In this document: in pieces, positions 23,139-35,473 of the stretch
How the letters are laid out: every line of letters starts with the position of its first letter
Position numbering within the stretch: the stretch's first letter is position 1
NCBI GenBank assembly: GCA_032209605.1
Contig: JASFXZ010000028.1
Location: forward strand, 5,156,941-5,220,940
Length of the DNA: 64,000 nt
Origin: Mactromeris polynyma
Lineage: Eukaryota > Mollusca > Bivalvia > Venerida > Mactridae
Reading direction: 5' to 3'
Program-made: the position numbers and the translations under genes
Notes under the pieces: model-generated
Told to the model about the DNA's origin: nothing
Databases searched by the model: none
What the model saw: the letters and a program-made list of their open reading frames with translations, nothing else

Positions 23139-23485
23139 CTGGTTGTATTTACAGGTGAATTTTTATGTTTCGATCAATTTTCGATCTGGATAAGATCAGT
23201 GGGTGGGGTTTGGCGCGAAACAGTTTTGAATTTTCAGTAAGACACAAAACACATACCCATCAAAAGTCCGCTATAAATCACAAATACATATGATACATAT
23301 CACTATCATTTCATAATCAGGATATTTGCACACGAAAATTAGAGCTTAGTCCATATTCATCATATTTTTTCCTTCACACAAAAAAAGTTGGAATAGTGAC
23401 ACCCAATAAAATGATAAACAAAATGTCCTTGATTAGCTACACAATAAAACGCGTCATAACAGATTGAGGCACATAATCACATAAA

Positions 23486-25850
23486 CATTTACAAAAAAAT
23501 TCTTAGATCTAGCAAAAAAAGTATTCCAACGTATTATGCTTTAGTTAGACCAAACGATAAACCATGGTACAATAGTGACATTCGTCGTAGTTCACGACAA
23601 AGGGATAGACAATTTCATAAAGCTTTGAATAATAATAAAACGTCAGACTGGGTTATCTATAAACAACTTAGGAACCGAGTAAACAATATGATAAAACATG
23701 CAAAAGAGACATTTTATAATAATCTAGAATTTTCCCTACATGATTTAAATACTTCAAATCCACGCCAGTACTGGAAAATTGTTAAAATGCTCATTAAGGA
23801 TAATTCTTGTCAAAATGAAATGTTACCTCCTTTAATAATGGGTAATGATATATACGCATTATCCGACGTGGATAAAGCCAATACTTTGAACGATTTTTTC
23901 GTATCTATCTCTCAAGTTGATGAAACTAACACGCAACTTCCGATCTTTCATTACAAAACTAATACAAGACTTGAGGATTTCATTATCCAAGAAAGGGAAG
24001 TTTCTTATATTTTAAGAAACCTTGTTATAAATAAAGCGTCTGGACCAGATGAAATTAGTCACAAAATGTTAAAAGAAACATCCAATACAATATGTGTCCC
24101 ACTCTGTCTACTCTTTAACCGCTCTTTATCTGAAGGTATATATCCAAATAGTTGGAAACTAGCCCATGTTGTGCCTCTATTAAAAAAGGGAAACAAAAAC
24201 GAGCCATCAAATTACAGACCCATTTCTCTAATAAGCTGCGTTGGCAAAGTAATGGAACGTATTGTTTTCAAACATCTGTATAACTATCTACATGACAATT
24301 CTTTAATATTCCGTAATCAATCGGGTTTTTTACCTGGTCACTCCACAGTATACCAACTTATTGATATATATAATCAAATATGTAAAGCATTAGACAACAA
24401 AGATTCTACTTGAATTGTTTTCTGTGATATATCTAAGGCATTTGACAGAGTATGGCATAGGGGTCTTATTTTCAAAATTAAACAATATGGAATACTCGGA
24501 AACCTAGTTAATTGGTTATGTAACTATTTAAATGAGAGATCTCAGAAAGTTATTGTTGCATCAGATTGTTCGAATATACGTTACTTACAAGGGGGTGTTC
24601 CCCAAGGCTCCGTCCTTGGTCCTTTATTATTTCTTATATACGTCAATGATATAGCCGACTCTCTAATTAGTATGACCAGGCTATTCGCGGATGACAGTTC
24701 TCTTTCTGTTTACACAAACAACATTAATTTCATGGAAGAAACACTTAATAGCGATCTAAATTCAATTACAACTTGGTCTATACAGTGGCTAGTAAATTTC
24801 AATCCTTCAAAAACGGAAGTTATGTTCTTCTCGTACTGTAAGAGAAAACGACCAAACTTATCGTATAATAATGTACAATTAAATTTTGTTGAACATCATA
24901 AACATCTTGGTGTAACATTCAGTCAGGATGGGTCATGGCATCAACATATAAATAATATAGTCTCTAAAGCTTCACAAATTCTTGGTTCAATGAAAATGTT
25001 GAAATTCAAAGTTCAAAGGAAAACTTTAAATCAAATTTACATCTCTTATTTAAGACCTCAGTTAGAATATGCTTCGCTAGTTTGGGATAATTGTGCCCAG
25101 TACGAAAAAGAAATCTTGGAAAAACTACAATATGAAGCAGCTAGATTGGTCACTGGTTTAACTAGATCTGTCTCAATTCGAATATTATTAAAGGAAATAG
25201 GCTGGGTGAGTCTCTCAGATAGAAGGAAAATCCAAAAATTAATTTTAATATACAAAGGAAAAAACCAATTGTTACCGCCCTATCTAACACAGTTGTTTCC
25301 ACCGACAGTTGATACAGCTTATGAAAACCAATATTGGTTAAGAAATTTTAATGATTATGTACCAGATGCTAGAAGAACAGAAATATATTCTAAATCAGTT
25401 TTACCATCCGCAATTCAACTTTGGAATAATCTTAATATTGATATTCGCGAGTCTGAATCTTTATCTTCCTTTAAAAATAAACTGAAACAATTGTATAATT
25501 CACCTGAAGTCCCGAGTATATTCATAAAAGGCGAACGTTTCTCAAATGTCCATCATACCCGCATTAGAAATAATTGTAGTAATCTAAACTCAGATCTATA
25601 CAAAAACCATCTTGTCCATAGCCCTTCATGTGAGTGTGGTGCGGCTATTGAAGATGCTGAACATTACTTTTTTACATGCAAAATATATTGTCGTCAGAGG
25701 CGGACATTTTTTATTAATACAAGAGACTTTCATCCTCTAAGTGCACAAAAACTTCTATTTGGTATAGATACTTTATCCGAAACTCAGAATGAAGTCTTAT
25801 TTCGAGAAGTACAAAATTACATAAAAAATAGTAATAGATTCGAAAAATAA
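23486..25850 (+). pseudogene. LINE ORF2 reverse transcriptase and C-terminal part (in-frame TGA)
   Basis: The frame enters from the inversion junction without a start codon. It shows KPWYNSDIRRSSRQRD, then the palm and finger motifs KASGPDEI, NYRPISLIS, SGFLPGHST, FCDISKAFDRVWH, GVPQGSVLGPLLF and the catalytic FADD (24684-24695). Beyond lie the thumb and a C-terminal cysteine/histidine cluster (C-x-C...H...C, 25630-25679) common in this LINE group. One in-frame TGA at 24411-24413, just before the FCDISKAF block, interrupts it. The reading frame continues in register to 25850. The protein would copy element RNA into target DNA; this copy cannot make it whole. Confidence 0.88.
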
Positions 25851-26464
25851 CTAAGTGTCACTGCTATATGATTTATTAACATAAACGGGGATGGCGTGGA
25901 AGGTAATGGCAGCAATGGAAAAACAGTAGAAAGTTTCTTTGTTTTTTTTTTCATGTAGTTAGTTTCATAAATCTAAAATTTCTTATGCACAAATAAACCA
26001 TTACTTTTTAGTTAGTTATAATATGCCATATATAGGGAAGGGCCCTAGATAATGTTGTTAAAACTTTTGGCCCAACCCTTTTGTATGTATGTACAAGTTA
26101 CATGTATGTTTGTGCAATTATGATAGTTATATGTATAAATACAATAAAATATGATTAAACTAAACAAACATTTTCACGAAGTTTGGTAAAGATCGGATGA
26201 AAACTCTTTGACTTAGAGAGCGGATACGGCTAATATGGCCAATTTTGGATAACTCAAGGGCCATAATTCAGAAGTGCCTGTGGCAATGTGGCTGGTTATC
26301 GAACTTGGCCGAGATATTATGCCCACAAACATTTTCACCAAGGTTGGTAACGATCGAATGAAAACTCTTTGACTTAGAGGGCGGAAACCATGTTGGACGC
26401 CGCTCGCCCGCCCACCCCGCCGCGGGTGTTCCCATAATACGTCCCGTTTTTCAAACGGGCGTAT

Positions 26465-28237
26465 AAAAAAGTAGTGGCCTAATCCAGCTTCATTTTTGTT
26501 ATCATTTGTCTTGAATGTGTTATCAACAGGTCATAAACATTCGCCATAGTGTTCCCACACCATTCACTAATGAGTGCTTATCAGTAACCTGATATATGTA
26601 CTAGGATGTGTATTCGCACTGGCTGTGGGAATTGTAAAACCGAGATATCTCGTGCTTAGCATAATAAGGGTTAAACATAAAATGCACTTGGAGCGGTTTT
26701 GTTTCCGATAAAAAAGTCCCTTCAGAGCAATATGCAAATCCATCAAAACGACAAAGGAAATTAAAGTAGTTCGGCGGTTGGTGACGTCTAATAAATTAGA
26801 CATTTGATTGGTTTATGCAAATCATGCGCAGTGATACATAGAGTGGTATCAAATGTGTCTAACTCTGATAAAGCTGATAAATTACGGAATGCCCCAGTCT
26901 AAAAAGGAATATGTTATAAAGGAGGAAATCCCTTCATACGTTTTATGAAATAGAGACTGTGTTGTATCCCTTAGCATTATGTGTGTCATTCAAGTATTCG
27001 CGGGTCATTTATTTTATGATTTCTTTGTGTGTAGAGAATTTTGTTCATTAAGTACAACTGCAATTGGATCTGTGTAGTTTCCAATTCGTGAGTCATATAT
27101 CTTACTTAAACTTTGTTAAAATAGACTACAAATGTATTCTTGTAAATAAATAAAAAATATATATATTCTTATAAACAAGGTTGTTGTCTCTAAAAATTGG
27201 ATATAAATGTAATTGAATGAAAAAAATAACAAAACGTTTAATCCTGTATCCCTAATGTGTCCATTTGTCAGCTGCATACACAAACCAAATTAGTACCCTG
27301 GCTGAAAAATACTGCTAGTTACACAGGAGCTTATATATGATACATATGTATGTTTGTGTTCTGATAAATAATGTTCAACTCAATACATTGTATGTGATCC
27401 AAAATATGATGTCCAGGAATTTTGGTTACATCTTGAAAATATTGGTGTCCAAGGTATTTATGTTCTTTAAATGCCTCCGTACAACAATGGTAGTTACTGT
27501 AGTAATTGTATTGTTTTAATGAATGCAAAATTAAAAAAAGCACCATGTACAAAATAACCAGATCTGGAATGGAAAAGCGTTTTAAAAATTTGAAGATGTA
27601 ACAAGGACATGAAAAAGTAACTTTAAGTTTTCAAAGTCAAACATTTCTATTTTGAGAAGAAAACAGTTTTTTTTGGCTAGCTTAATTCTGTTCGAGTCTG
27701 AAAGATAAATGTCATGCTTAAACATGTTAATGTGTTTGAATGTTTTCAAAGATGTACATAACACATATTCCTGGACAGAATATTTTGGATCATGTATAAT
27801 TTATCAATAAATTTCGGTTATTTACCAACAGACAACATACACTACCAACAGTCCATAATAAACAAACAGATAAATACAACAATCGTTTTTTTAATTTTTT
27901 ATTATAAAATGCATTCCATCGATCAAATGAATAATGAAAGCAAGCAATATTTAAATATTCACAAACACAGCAGAAAAGTGTATATGTCGGAGTCATATCA
28001 GCAAGTGTTTACATAAGATATTTTAACACACATCAAAACAAATACATTTTATTGATATATATATTTCATACAAGGTAACATCGTTTACTTAACGAGTGAC
28101 AATGTCGAATTTAATCAACGGCATAATAAACTTCCCGTAAACCGGTGTAAACTAAAACATTACCAATCGTCACTAAAGCACTCGTTCGTGTCGTCAGCAT
28201 CATACAAAATAGTATCAAGATCATTGAATACATCATC
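26465..28237. other. Spacer between the inverted-end element and gene copy B
   Basis: AT-rich sequence nearly identical to 45739-47650 before copy C, apart from small insertions. I see no gene, RNA or tandem repeat. Short open frames (60-80 codons) near 26567, 27331 and 27790 have no protein-like motifs and several are disrupted in the other unit. A possible minus-strand polyadenylation signal (tttatt on the plus strand) lies near 28048, about 190 bp beyond the copy B stop. Confidence 0.5.
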
Positions 28238-31200
28238 CTAATCGTTCGATAAGTGAAATAGTTGCCGAACTAGTCGGTTCAGTTCTTGTAACATGTTCTC
28301 TTGCAAAAACTGACTTAAGGGTGGACACATCGTATCATTGGCCGTCACACTTATTTTTATTGTGACACCAACTTTGTTCTTCAACTTTGGCAATTGTTGT
28401 ACGAAATCGGGATCATACTGTGCAAAATACGTTTCCAATAATCTTGTGTTTGAAGCACCTACGCCGGATTTTCTCATTTGTCTTCTCAGTATATGAAATA
28501 TTGTATCACCACGTTCGGTAATCATTCGGATATCAACTCTATGTTCAAGTAGACACTCGATAACACGTGTATTAATTTTCTCACAGGCACCATGCAAGGA
28601 GTCTTGCCGAATTTATTCCGTACATTAACATTGGAGTGTGGTATTAACTTCAAGGCAACTTCAGGTAAATCTCTATAAATTGCAGCATGTAATGGTGTAA
28701 ATCCTTGTTTTTGTCCCTCCTTCTTGTCAGTGTACTCGTGCTCCAATAATGTAGACACAATAGCCTCCTCCTTGTTCATAACTGCGGTATAAAGTGCAGT
28801 TTGACCATACCAATCTGTACCATTCGGATTCACTCCTATTTCAATTAGTACTATTAAAAGTTGTTTGTGTTTTTTCCATACTGCAATATGGTAAAAAGAA
28901 AATGCCTTTATTTCCGACAATTTTCCATACGATGATATCCTGTGGATTTCTTGGTTTCTATCAACAGGAAGTAATTATCGTACGATTTCGGCATTTCCTC
29001 TGATAGCTGCGATGTGTATTGGATAATGTCCTCGGTGGTCTTTGATAAGTAAAGGTGTACCTCGTTGAATAAAGAGTTCCACTAGCTCTTGATCACCCAT
29101 ATCAACCGCAATGTGCAAAGGTGTTCTCTTAAATTTTCCGCCTCTCACATCAAGTGGTGCACGTCCCTCAAGCAAAGCATTAATTGTACCTATCTTTTTG
29201 TAGATAATCGCCTTATGTAAAGCCGTCATATTTGATGAGTTTTTTACACCAGGATCAGCTCCATTTTGCAGTAAGCATTTTACTGAGTCTGTCAATCCTT
29301 TCCTCGAGGCGACTATAAGTGGATAATTACCATTCACAGCATGTCCACGGTCATTGACATCAGTACCGGGATGATTCAATAAAATCTTCAAGATATCTAT
29401 TCTGTCGTGTATAGCAATGTATATTGCATCTCCTGTCACTCTAGTGCCATTCTCTAACAGATAACGAACTGATTCTATCTCCCGTGAATGTACTGCTAGA
29501 AGTAGGGCAACAGTTGGATTTTTGTTTTCCTTTCTTACAAGTGTTTTTTGAAGGATTTCCGTCGCGAAAATACGAGCCCCAATAAACCATGCATAATCTA
29601 ACAAATGCATATCAAGTTTGTCCATGCTTATACCATAATCTAAGAAGAATCCCGTCATAGACATTACAGGTGTCTGAAACATTTCTTCCACATAATGCTG
29701 TTCAACAACATAGTCGATAAACAATTCCATAAACTGCTTAGATGTGAATGCTCTGTGCTTGATCAGGCCAAAGTCAAGCATAATATGCACTTTGATGGTG
29801 TTGTTCCGTTTACCACTTCTCATTAATAAGTGAAACTCGTCACTGGAAAACTTTGGAACTCCATTGCAATCCCGTCTCAGTATCATGTCGGCCATCTTTT
29901 CTACCAGGCACTGATATTGCCGTTCTTTCAGAGTGACTTTGTATTCTTCATGTTTTTCAATACCCACAAATTCCATCAGGAAATCTCTTGGGCATATTTC
30001 AATAGCTTGTTCAGGCTTTTTTTCTGCGATAACTAAACCAACCATATCACCAATGACGTTGTGACTGAAAGCATAATGTCCACTTTTATCATTGTACTTG
30101 AGAAATCCTCCAACATGACTGTCTAGTGACCGCTTGATAGTTTCTAGAAAATCAACGTCAACTTCTCGATCAAAACTTTCCGCCACTCGTTTTACGTGGT
30201 ATGATGCGGTTTTCACCCTTTGAAAATCTCCTATAGACAACAATTTGTCCTCCTTTGACCACACGATGACAAGCGCTAAAAATTTGTCCTGAAGGTCCTT
30301 TGGGCGGCTCTTGTATAAATTTTGCAAATAGGTTTTGAACAAGGCTGCCGGTTGTTTGAAGAATCCGGAACCCTTGTCATATATTCTGTTGTTTCTTACA
30401 AACATAGACACACATTCCGGAAAACCGAAAAGAATATCAGGTGATTCGTCCGTTGAAGCCATAACACATTCTGTAATCAAATCAATTGGCACGTTCTTCC
30501 CGTTTCGTTTTGCTTGAGACTTGAAGATTTCAACCTTTTCTTCCCTCAATAGATCGGTAGATGTTAATAAAATTTCCTGGTCTGCGTCATTTTCGCCACT
30601 AAACATTGGAATAGCACCAAGCTCCTCCTTGGATTCTTTGAAAATGTAATCTCGAGAAGTAATAACTACTTGTATTACTTTTTTTTAGCCGCTCGATAAA
30701 TTTCCGGCAGGAAATTTCTCCAATGACCAACCATTTTCTCATCTAATGAACCGGCACCGAATATATCATCAATTATAATAGTCTTGATAAGTTTCAGCGA
30801 CAAATCGACATGACGCCAGTCAGATGGATGTGTAAGCACGAGACAATTTCTTGACGGTGTTGTACTCAGTGCTAATCTTGCTGCCATAGTAGTTTTCCCT
30901 TCTCCTGGATGACCGGTAAGAACAACAGTATTGTTTGCTTTCAAACGCTGAAGAGCACTTTGAAAAGCTTTTGTCTCAACATACAACTGTTCATCCAGGT
31001 ATTCATCAAGAAATATCTCAGTGTTTGCTGTAAAGTAAAAATAACAATCTATTTTTAAATAACTTTTAAAAGTGATTTACCCATTAAATATCTAAATAAC
31101 TTTTAGGGGATTCAGTAGGCAAATGGTGGCAGCTATCAGACATTTTTTCATATTAATATATTTATCTGGGATGAAAACTTATCACGATACGTAACTAGTT

Positions 31201-33199
31201 AATCACATACTTATCATGATTTCTTTAACGTGATTATCACACATTTCTACTTAATAGTGTAGTTAAGAGGTGGCAGAAGTATGTCACCATAAAGCCAATA
31301 ATTTATATTAAGTGCGTTTAGATATATCCATCCTACTTCGCTATTACCTCTGATACTTCTCAACTTTTCTGATATAAGATCCAGTTTTGATTCTTTTACT
31401 TCGTCAATTTTCTGTTTAAAGTCACGAATTCCACACTGTTCAGTCAAACGAATCATGACCTGGACAAACATAATATAACATGTGATGAAATAAGCCGATG
31501 AACGGACTGTCGGTAGAATAATGTACAGATAAAAAGTGACTGAATGGAATCTGTATAAACGGAAGATAGTGACAGACGAAAATGAGATAAAAGTTTAAAG
31601 TTTATTGTTGGAAATAAATTTCAAATAAGACTTTCATGATGCATCATAGTACATATAAATAGTTACCTCTTCTGCGAGATCCCATTCTGATTCAAATTCG
31701 TCTTTCTCAAGAGATGCAGTTGGGGTATGATGAAGCTAAAATGATTTAACAGGATACAATTAGTTACTTACAGGTACGTTCATTGAATGGATATCTCCGG
31801 CTGAACAGGTTTATGGTAAGGATCAGAAAAAAATACAACAATCTATATATGATGTGGGACCTTGACATTTAAACGAGAACTAAATAACATAATACAGGTA
31901 CATCCGTGCTAGGACAGGGTTGTAAACTTGAGAACAGACTCAAAGCTCAAGTCTCGTTTTCAGTCCGAACTTATTTTGGTCAAATCTACATTTTGGTCAC
32001 ACATAATTCGTAAATAGAAACCAGACTTTACCAGGCCGAAAACCGTTTTCTTTGTTTGATTATTTTAAGTCAGACACCGCGAATTCTGCTCATATTAAAT
32101 AACAGTACTTCGCATACAAAAAACCCCTGTCGAAATACTTCTGTAATCTGTTCATAACACGAGAACATTTAAAACAAACCCGGCTGTAATTGCTCAAAAC
32201 ATACTCGATATTGACACGCTTATTCTTTTTCGATTCGACAACTAGCAAATTCAATGTGATTGATTTCAGATGAGATAAACGTTTTCTATTCGTTAAAATG
32301 CTTGAATTTCAAATGAAATTAACCGATTTTAGATGTGAATACCTTTGTTTCTGTTAAATTTTATAAAACTATACAAAAAATAATATTGTTTTATCAAGAT
32401 TTATTTATCAACTTATTTATTTCAGTATATTTAACTTATTCCTTATAGCATTTCTAAAAGACAAGTTCTTTTCTATTTTTAGTTATTAGAACATAAACCT
32501 TGAGTTAAGCATCTTAGATGCCAATTGATATCTCCGCGGAAAATTTGTTATTTGTGCTATTATTATGCTGCCTTATCATAATGATAACACAATGTGAACA
32601 CAGAATTACTGTAGATTCCAAAAACTATCTAAGACTCGACATATACCTTGGAGTATATCTTCCTCTTTGGAAAACTAACTACATGTATATGTACTTATGA
32701 TATACATTTGATGACAATAATAAGGAAACGAGCAATGAAGATACTACCACTTATGGCATATAAACAGTTTATTACTAATACCAACCTTATTTCGAAGATT
32801 TCGAATTCTGACGATATCTGCTACCACATCTTTGTTGTTTCTGGATATTTTGCTGTTATCTTGGCATGTCCACCAGCGAGATTTATCTAGACCACAGATA
32901 TTTTTCAGTAGATAATTCAGTAAGGAAATGTCGAACTTTTGTGAGTTCGGAGGACCGCTTGTAGGAAACAGCTGTGCCCACTGCCTTGGGTTAATGGATT
33001 TGCTTTTGTTAAATGCATTATTTAACCCTTTAAAGTGCTTATTTTGAAGCTGAGTGTGAAGTTGGTCTGGTGGTATGAAATAGTCAAATTTACATCGCAA
33101 CACGTACGTTGCATGTTTCACCATCAATTGATGAAGTCGTAGATAGTACACCTCTCTAGATTCTTCCTCCAAGTCCCGATCATCATCTAATGATGCCAT
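28238..33199 (-). pseudogene. HEPN-nSTAND3-ankyrin gene, copy B (pseudogene)
   Basis: The exon layout is as in A and C: 32786-33199, 31667-31735, 31348-31459 and 28238-31027. Exon 1 (HEPN) and exon 2 are open, and exon 3 has three extra codons (VKESKLDL). Exon 4 keeps Walker A GHPGEGKTT and Walker B TIIIDDIFG but is broken in three places. A frameshift in an A/T-rich run near 30690 follows LPEI. A nonsense codon at 28975-28977 replaces the Lys after GNAEIVR. A 1-base loss near 28598 lies in an ankyrin repeat. From about 29570 to 33200 this copy is the most diverged of the three, while its 3' part is close to copy C. Confidence 0.85.
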
Positions 33200-35473
33200 C
33201 ACCTCTGGTAGTTAAGTTAAGAACTGCTAGTCCGCTCTTGCTATAACAGAACAAAGCTTAATGTTTCACAATACAAATCACATAATTAGCGGTGAATTTA
33301 ATGTCTTGTGTTAGTATTATCATCAACGGTTCATGAATAGGAATCAAGTGCACTATTATCACTCATAATGAAACAAATAAACTTCATGAAGTCGATAATT
33401 CAAACTAAAAATTGATAATTGCTACACGGAAGTTGGTAATTCCAACTTAAAAATTGATATTTCAATACATAAAGTTTATAATGCAAAGAATAAGGTTGAT
33501 AACAGTCAAGTCGATATTTCCAACTTTCAATTTGACATTTTGAAAAACAAATTGACCGTTTATACACGTCCGTACAAAGCAGTGCCTCAGGTTGCGTATA
33601 TGAACAATTAAATTTCTTTTTAATAACCTTTTCTTACAAACCTGAATATAAATAAGCAATGCAACAATTCAGTACGTGCACCGATAGCAATATACATGCA
33701 AATGGTCCGTGTGATTTCATGTCAATATAATAAAATAAGCAAAGCCCTGCTCTAAACGTTAACACACAAATTAACTGTTTCAGTCTTTTATCGATTGTAA
33801 AGAGTAAATATTAATGACTACTTACATGTATCTCTTCACATAACTTGTATGAAAAACTCCAGATTTGTTTAACAATTGATTGAATGTTTATGGTTACATG
33901 AATAAACGTTGATGTTACATTTATGATTGGAAACGTTGTATAGTAATCTTTCCAATTGTATATTGGTTTAGAGAATCGAACAAGAAACCATGTAAGACGG
34001 TCAGTTTAAAAAACAGCGTTTTCTGTAAATGGTTATCGTAGCACACAGGATTTTTTACCTCGATATGCTTCAGATATTTAAGTTGTACAGTGTCGAAACT
34101 GTTAACAGGTGACATCGTTCATTGGCTTGTTCATATACGATATCAAGAATAAACCCTCAGCGTGTTACTTAATTTCCAAATATCGTGACAGTGTATCTAT
34201 TATTATTATAGTTATTCCTTGTGGTCTGCTGGGCCATTCCTTGCGCCTCAGTTCCTTAATATGTGTACCGTTTGACCTCCTTTAGTGCCTTATGTTTTGT
34301 GGATTGTTGTTTTTCCGGAGATCTGCGAGGGAGGCATTGTCTTATGTATGTGGCTTTCCCTGTAGTTACGTATTCTCTCTCTTTTGTTTACATAAGTCTA
34401 CAGGAGATTGCCACGAGATCTCTCCCTTTATTCCTATTAGAGTTCTCTCCCTTGATCACTTCTATAGTATCTGCGTATATAGTACTAGTAGTCTGAGAAG
34501 ACTCGAATACTTAGCATGAACTATTTATCTTTGAACATTACGTAGGTGTCATTGGAAAGATAAATTATTCATTCTTATAATTCGTTGTATTTCATAGATA
34601 TATGTTGATGTTTGATGCGCGATTTCGGCCGCAGAAAGTGGTCAGGTGTGAAAAGCTTCTATTTGTCGTCGCCACCAGTTTTCCATATGGGCGACGCATC
34701 CGGTAGAATGTTCGTGATTTTAAAGTTTGGGAGGATAGTGCATGATTCAGGAGATGCCCAAGTTCCAGAAGCACCCCTGGTTCTTTTACGTGCTCGATAT
34801 AAAGCATCATACACGGGACCTCGGTTTTTTTAAGTCTCGTCCGAAAGACTGTTAGACTCGTTACCACTGGACTACGGTTAAGCTACATAAGTGAAAAGTG
34901 TTAGTCTTCTTGTACTATATATACTACAGAAGGGATAAAGGGAGAGAACTCTAGAACGGAGAAAGGGAAAGAACTCTCCTGTGCATTAGCCGATAGTAAG
35001 TGGTGGTTCTAAACTTTTATAAATTTGCAGTCTGAGCGATTAATTAACAACATTGGAAGTTGTCATAAAATATAATATAATTATGTCAACTATGAGCCAT
35101 TAGTTAATTAATTATATTGCCGTTGAACGACAACATGCAAAATATTCAAAACCAAAGTCTATTCATCGACTGAATATTATCCAAATCAATAATCTTTAGA
35201 AATGAGTTGTTTGTACGCACGGTATAGATTTCTTTAACGCTAATTATCGCTAACGAAGCATATTGAGGTAACGACATTCGACGACGAGATTTAAGGTGCA
35301 CTTCTTTAGCTAATGATTGCTAAGCTGCATGTTATATGCTCATTGCAGAGTATAGTACCTGAAAGGGGAGCTAAGCAGTATTGTAACTAACTGGCTTTCC
35401 TGATTCCCAGTAATTATTGCATATTGTTTATTTTGTGAGCCAGAACTGATATTGAAAAGAACCATTCCTGAAG
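33200..35473. other. Upstream flank of copy B, no gene seen
   Basis: This stretch matches 5966-8237 of unit A at a constant offset of 27234 bases with only scattered substitutions. It includes the 19-bp palindrome (33430-33448), the SINE-like element and the inverted tagagttctctccctt pair. The sharp rise in similarity to A begins at the first coding exon. Confidence 0.5.
34762..34887 (-). repeat. tRNA-derived SINE-like element (unit B)
   Basis: Same element, orientation and flanks as 7528-7653 in unit A; it was therefore present before that unit was duplicated. Confidence 0.5.

Larger units (their letters stand above)
19484..26163. mobile_element. 6.7-kb LINE (non-LTR retrotransposon) with 5' inversion
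   Basis: The element is flanked by 11-bp target duplications, and the empty site survives in unit B. Its 5' portion (5' leader, ORF1, endonuclease part of ORF2) lies on the minus strand from 23485 down to 19484. The 3' portion (reverse transcriptase to 3' end) lies on the plus strand from 23486 to 26163. The two halves share a 29-bp segment, present at 23486-23514 and as reverse complement at 19485-19513. This is the arrangement expected from twin priming. The 3' end has AATAAA but no long poly(A). An APE-type endonuclease, a separate ORF1 and a 2A-like motif suggest the CR1/L2-related group; this assignment is tentative. The copy cannot be active as it stands. Confidence 0.9.
19031..26464. 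mobile_element. Inverted-end element with ~160-bp internal repeats (unit A), split by a LINE
   Basis: The left end atacgcccgt (19031-19040) is the exact reverse complement of the right end acgggcgtat (26455-26464). Inside are about three direct repeats of roughly 160 bp containing ggttatcgaacttggccgag and gactgattcagaag-type segments. Just inside the right end cccgttt and aaacggg form a hairpin. Without the LINE and its target duplication the element is about 743 bp, like its copy at 44997-45738. No transposase is encoded, so it would be a non-autonomous element. Confidence 0.65.
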
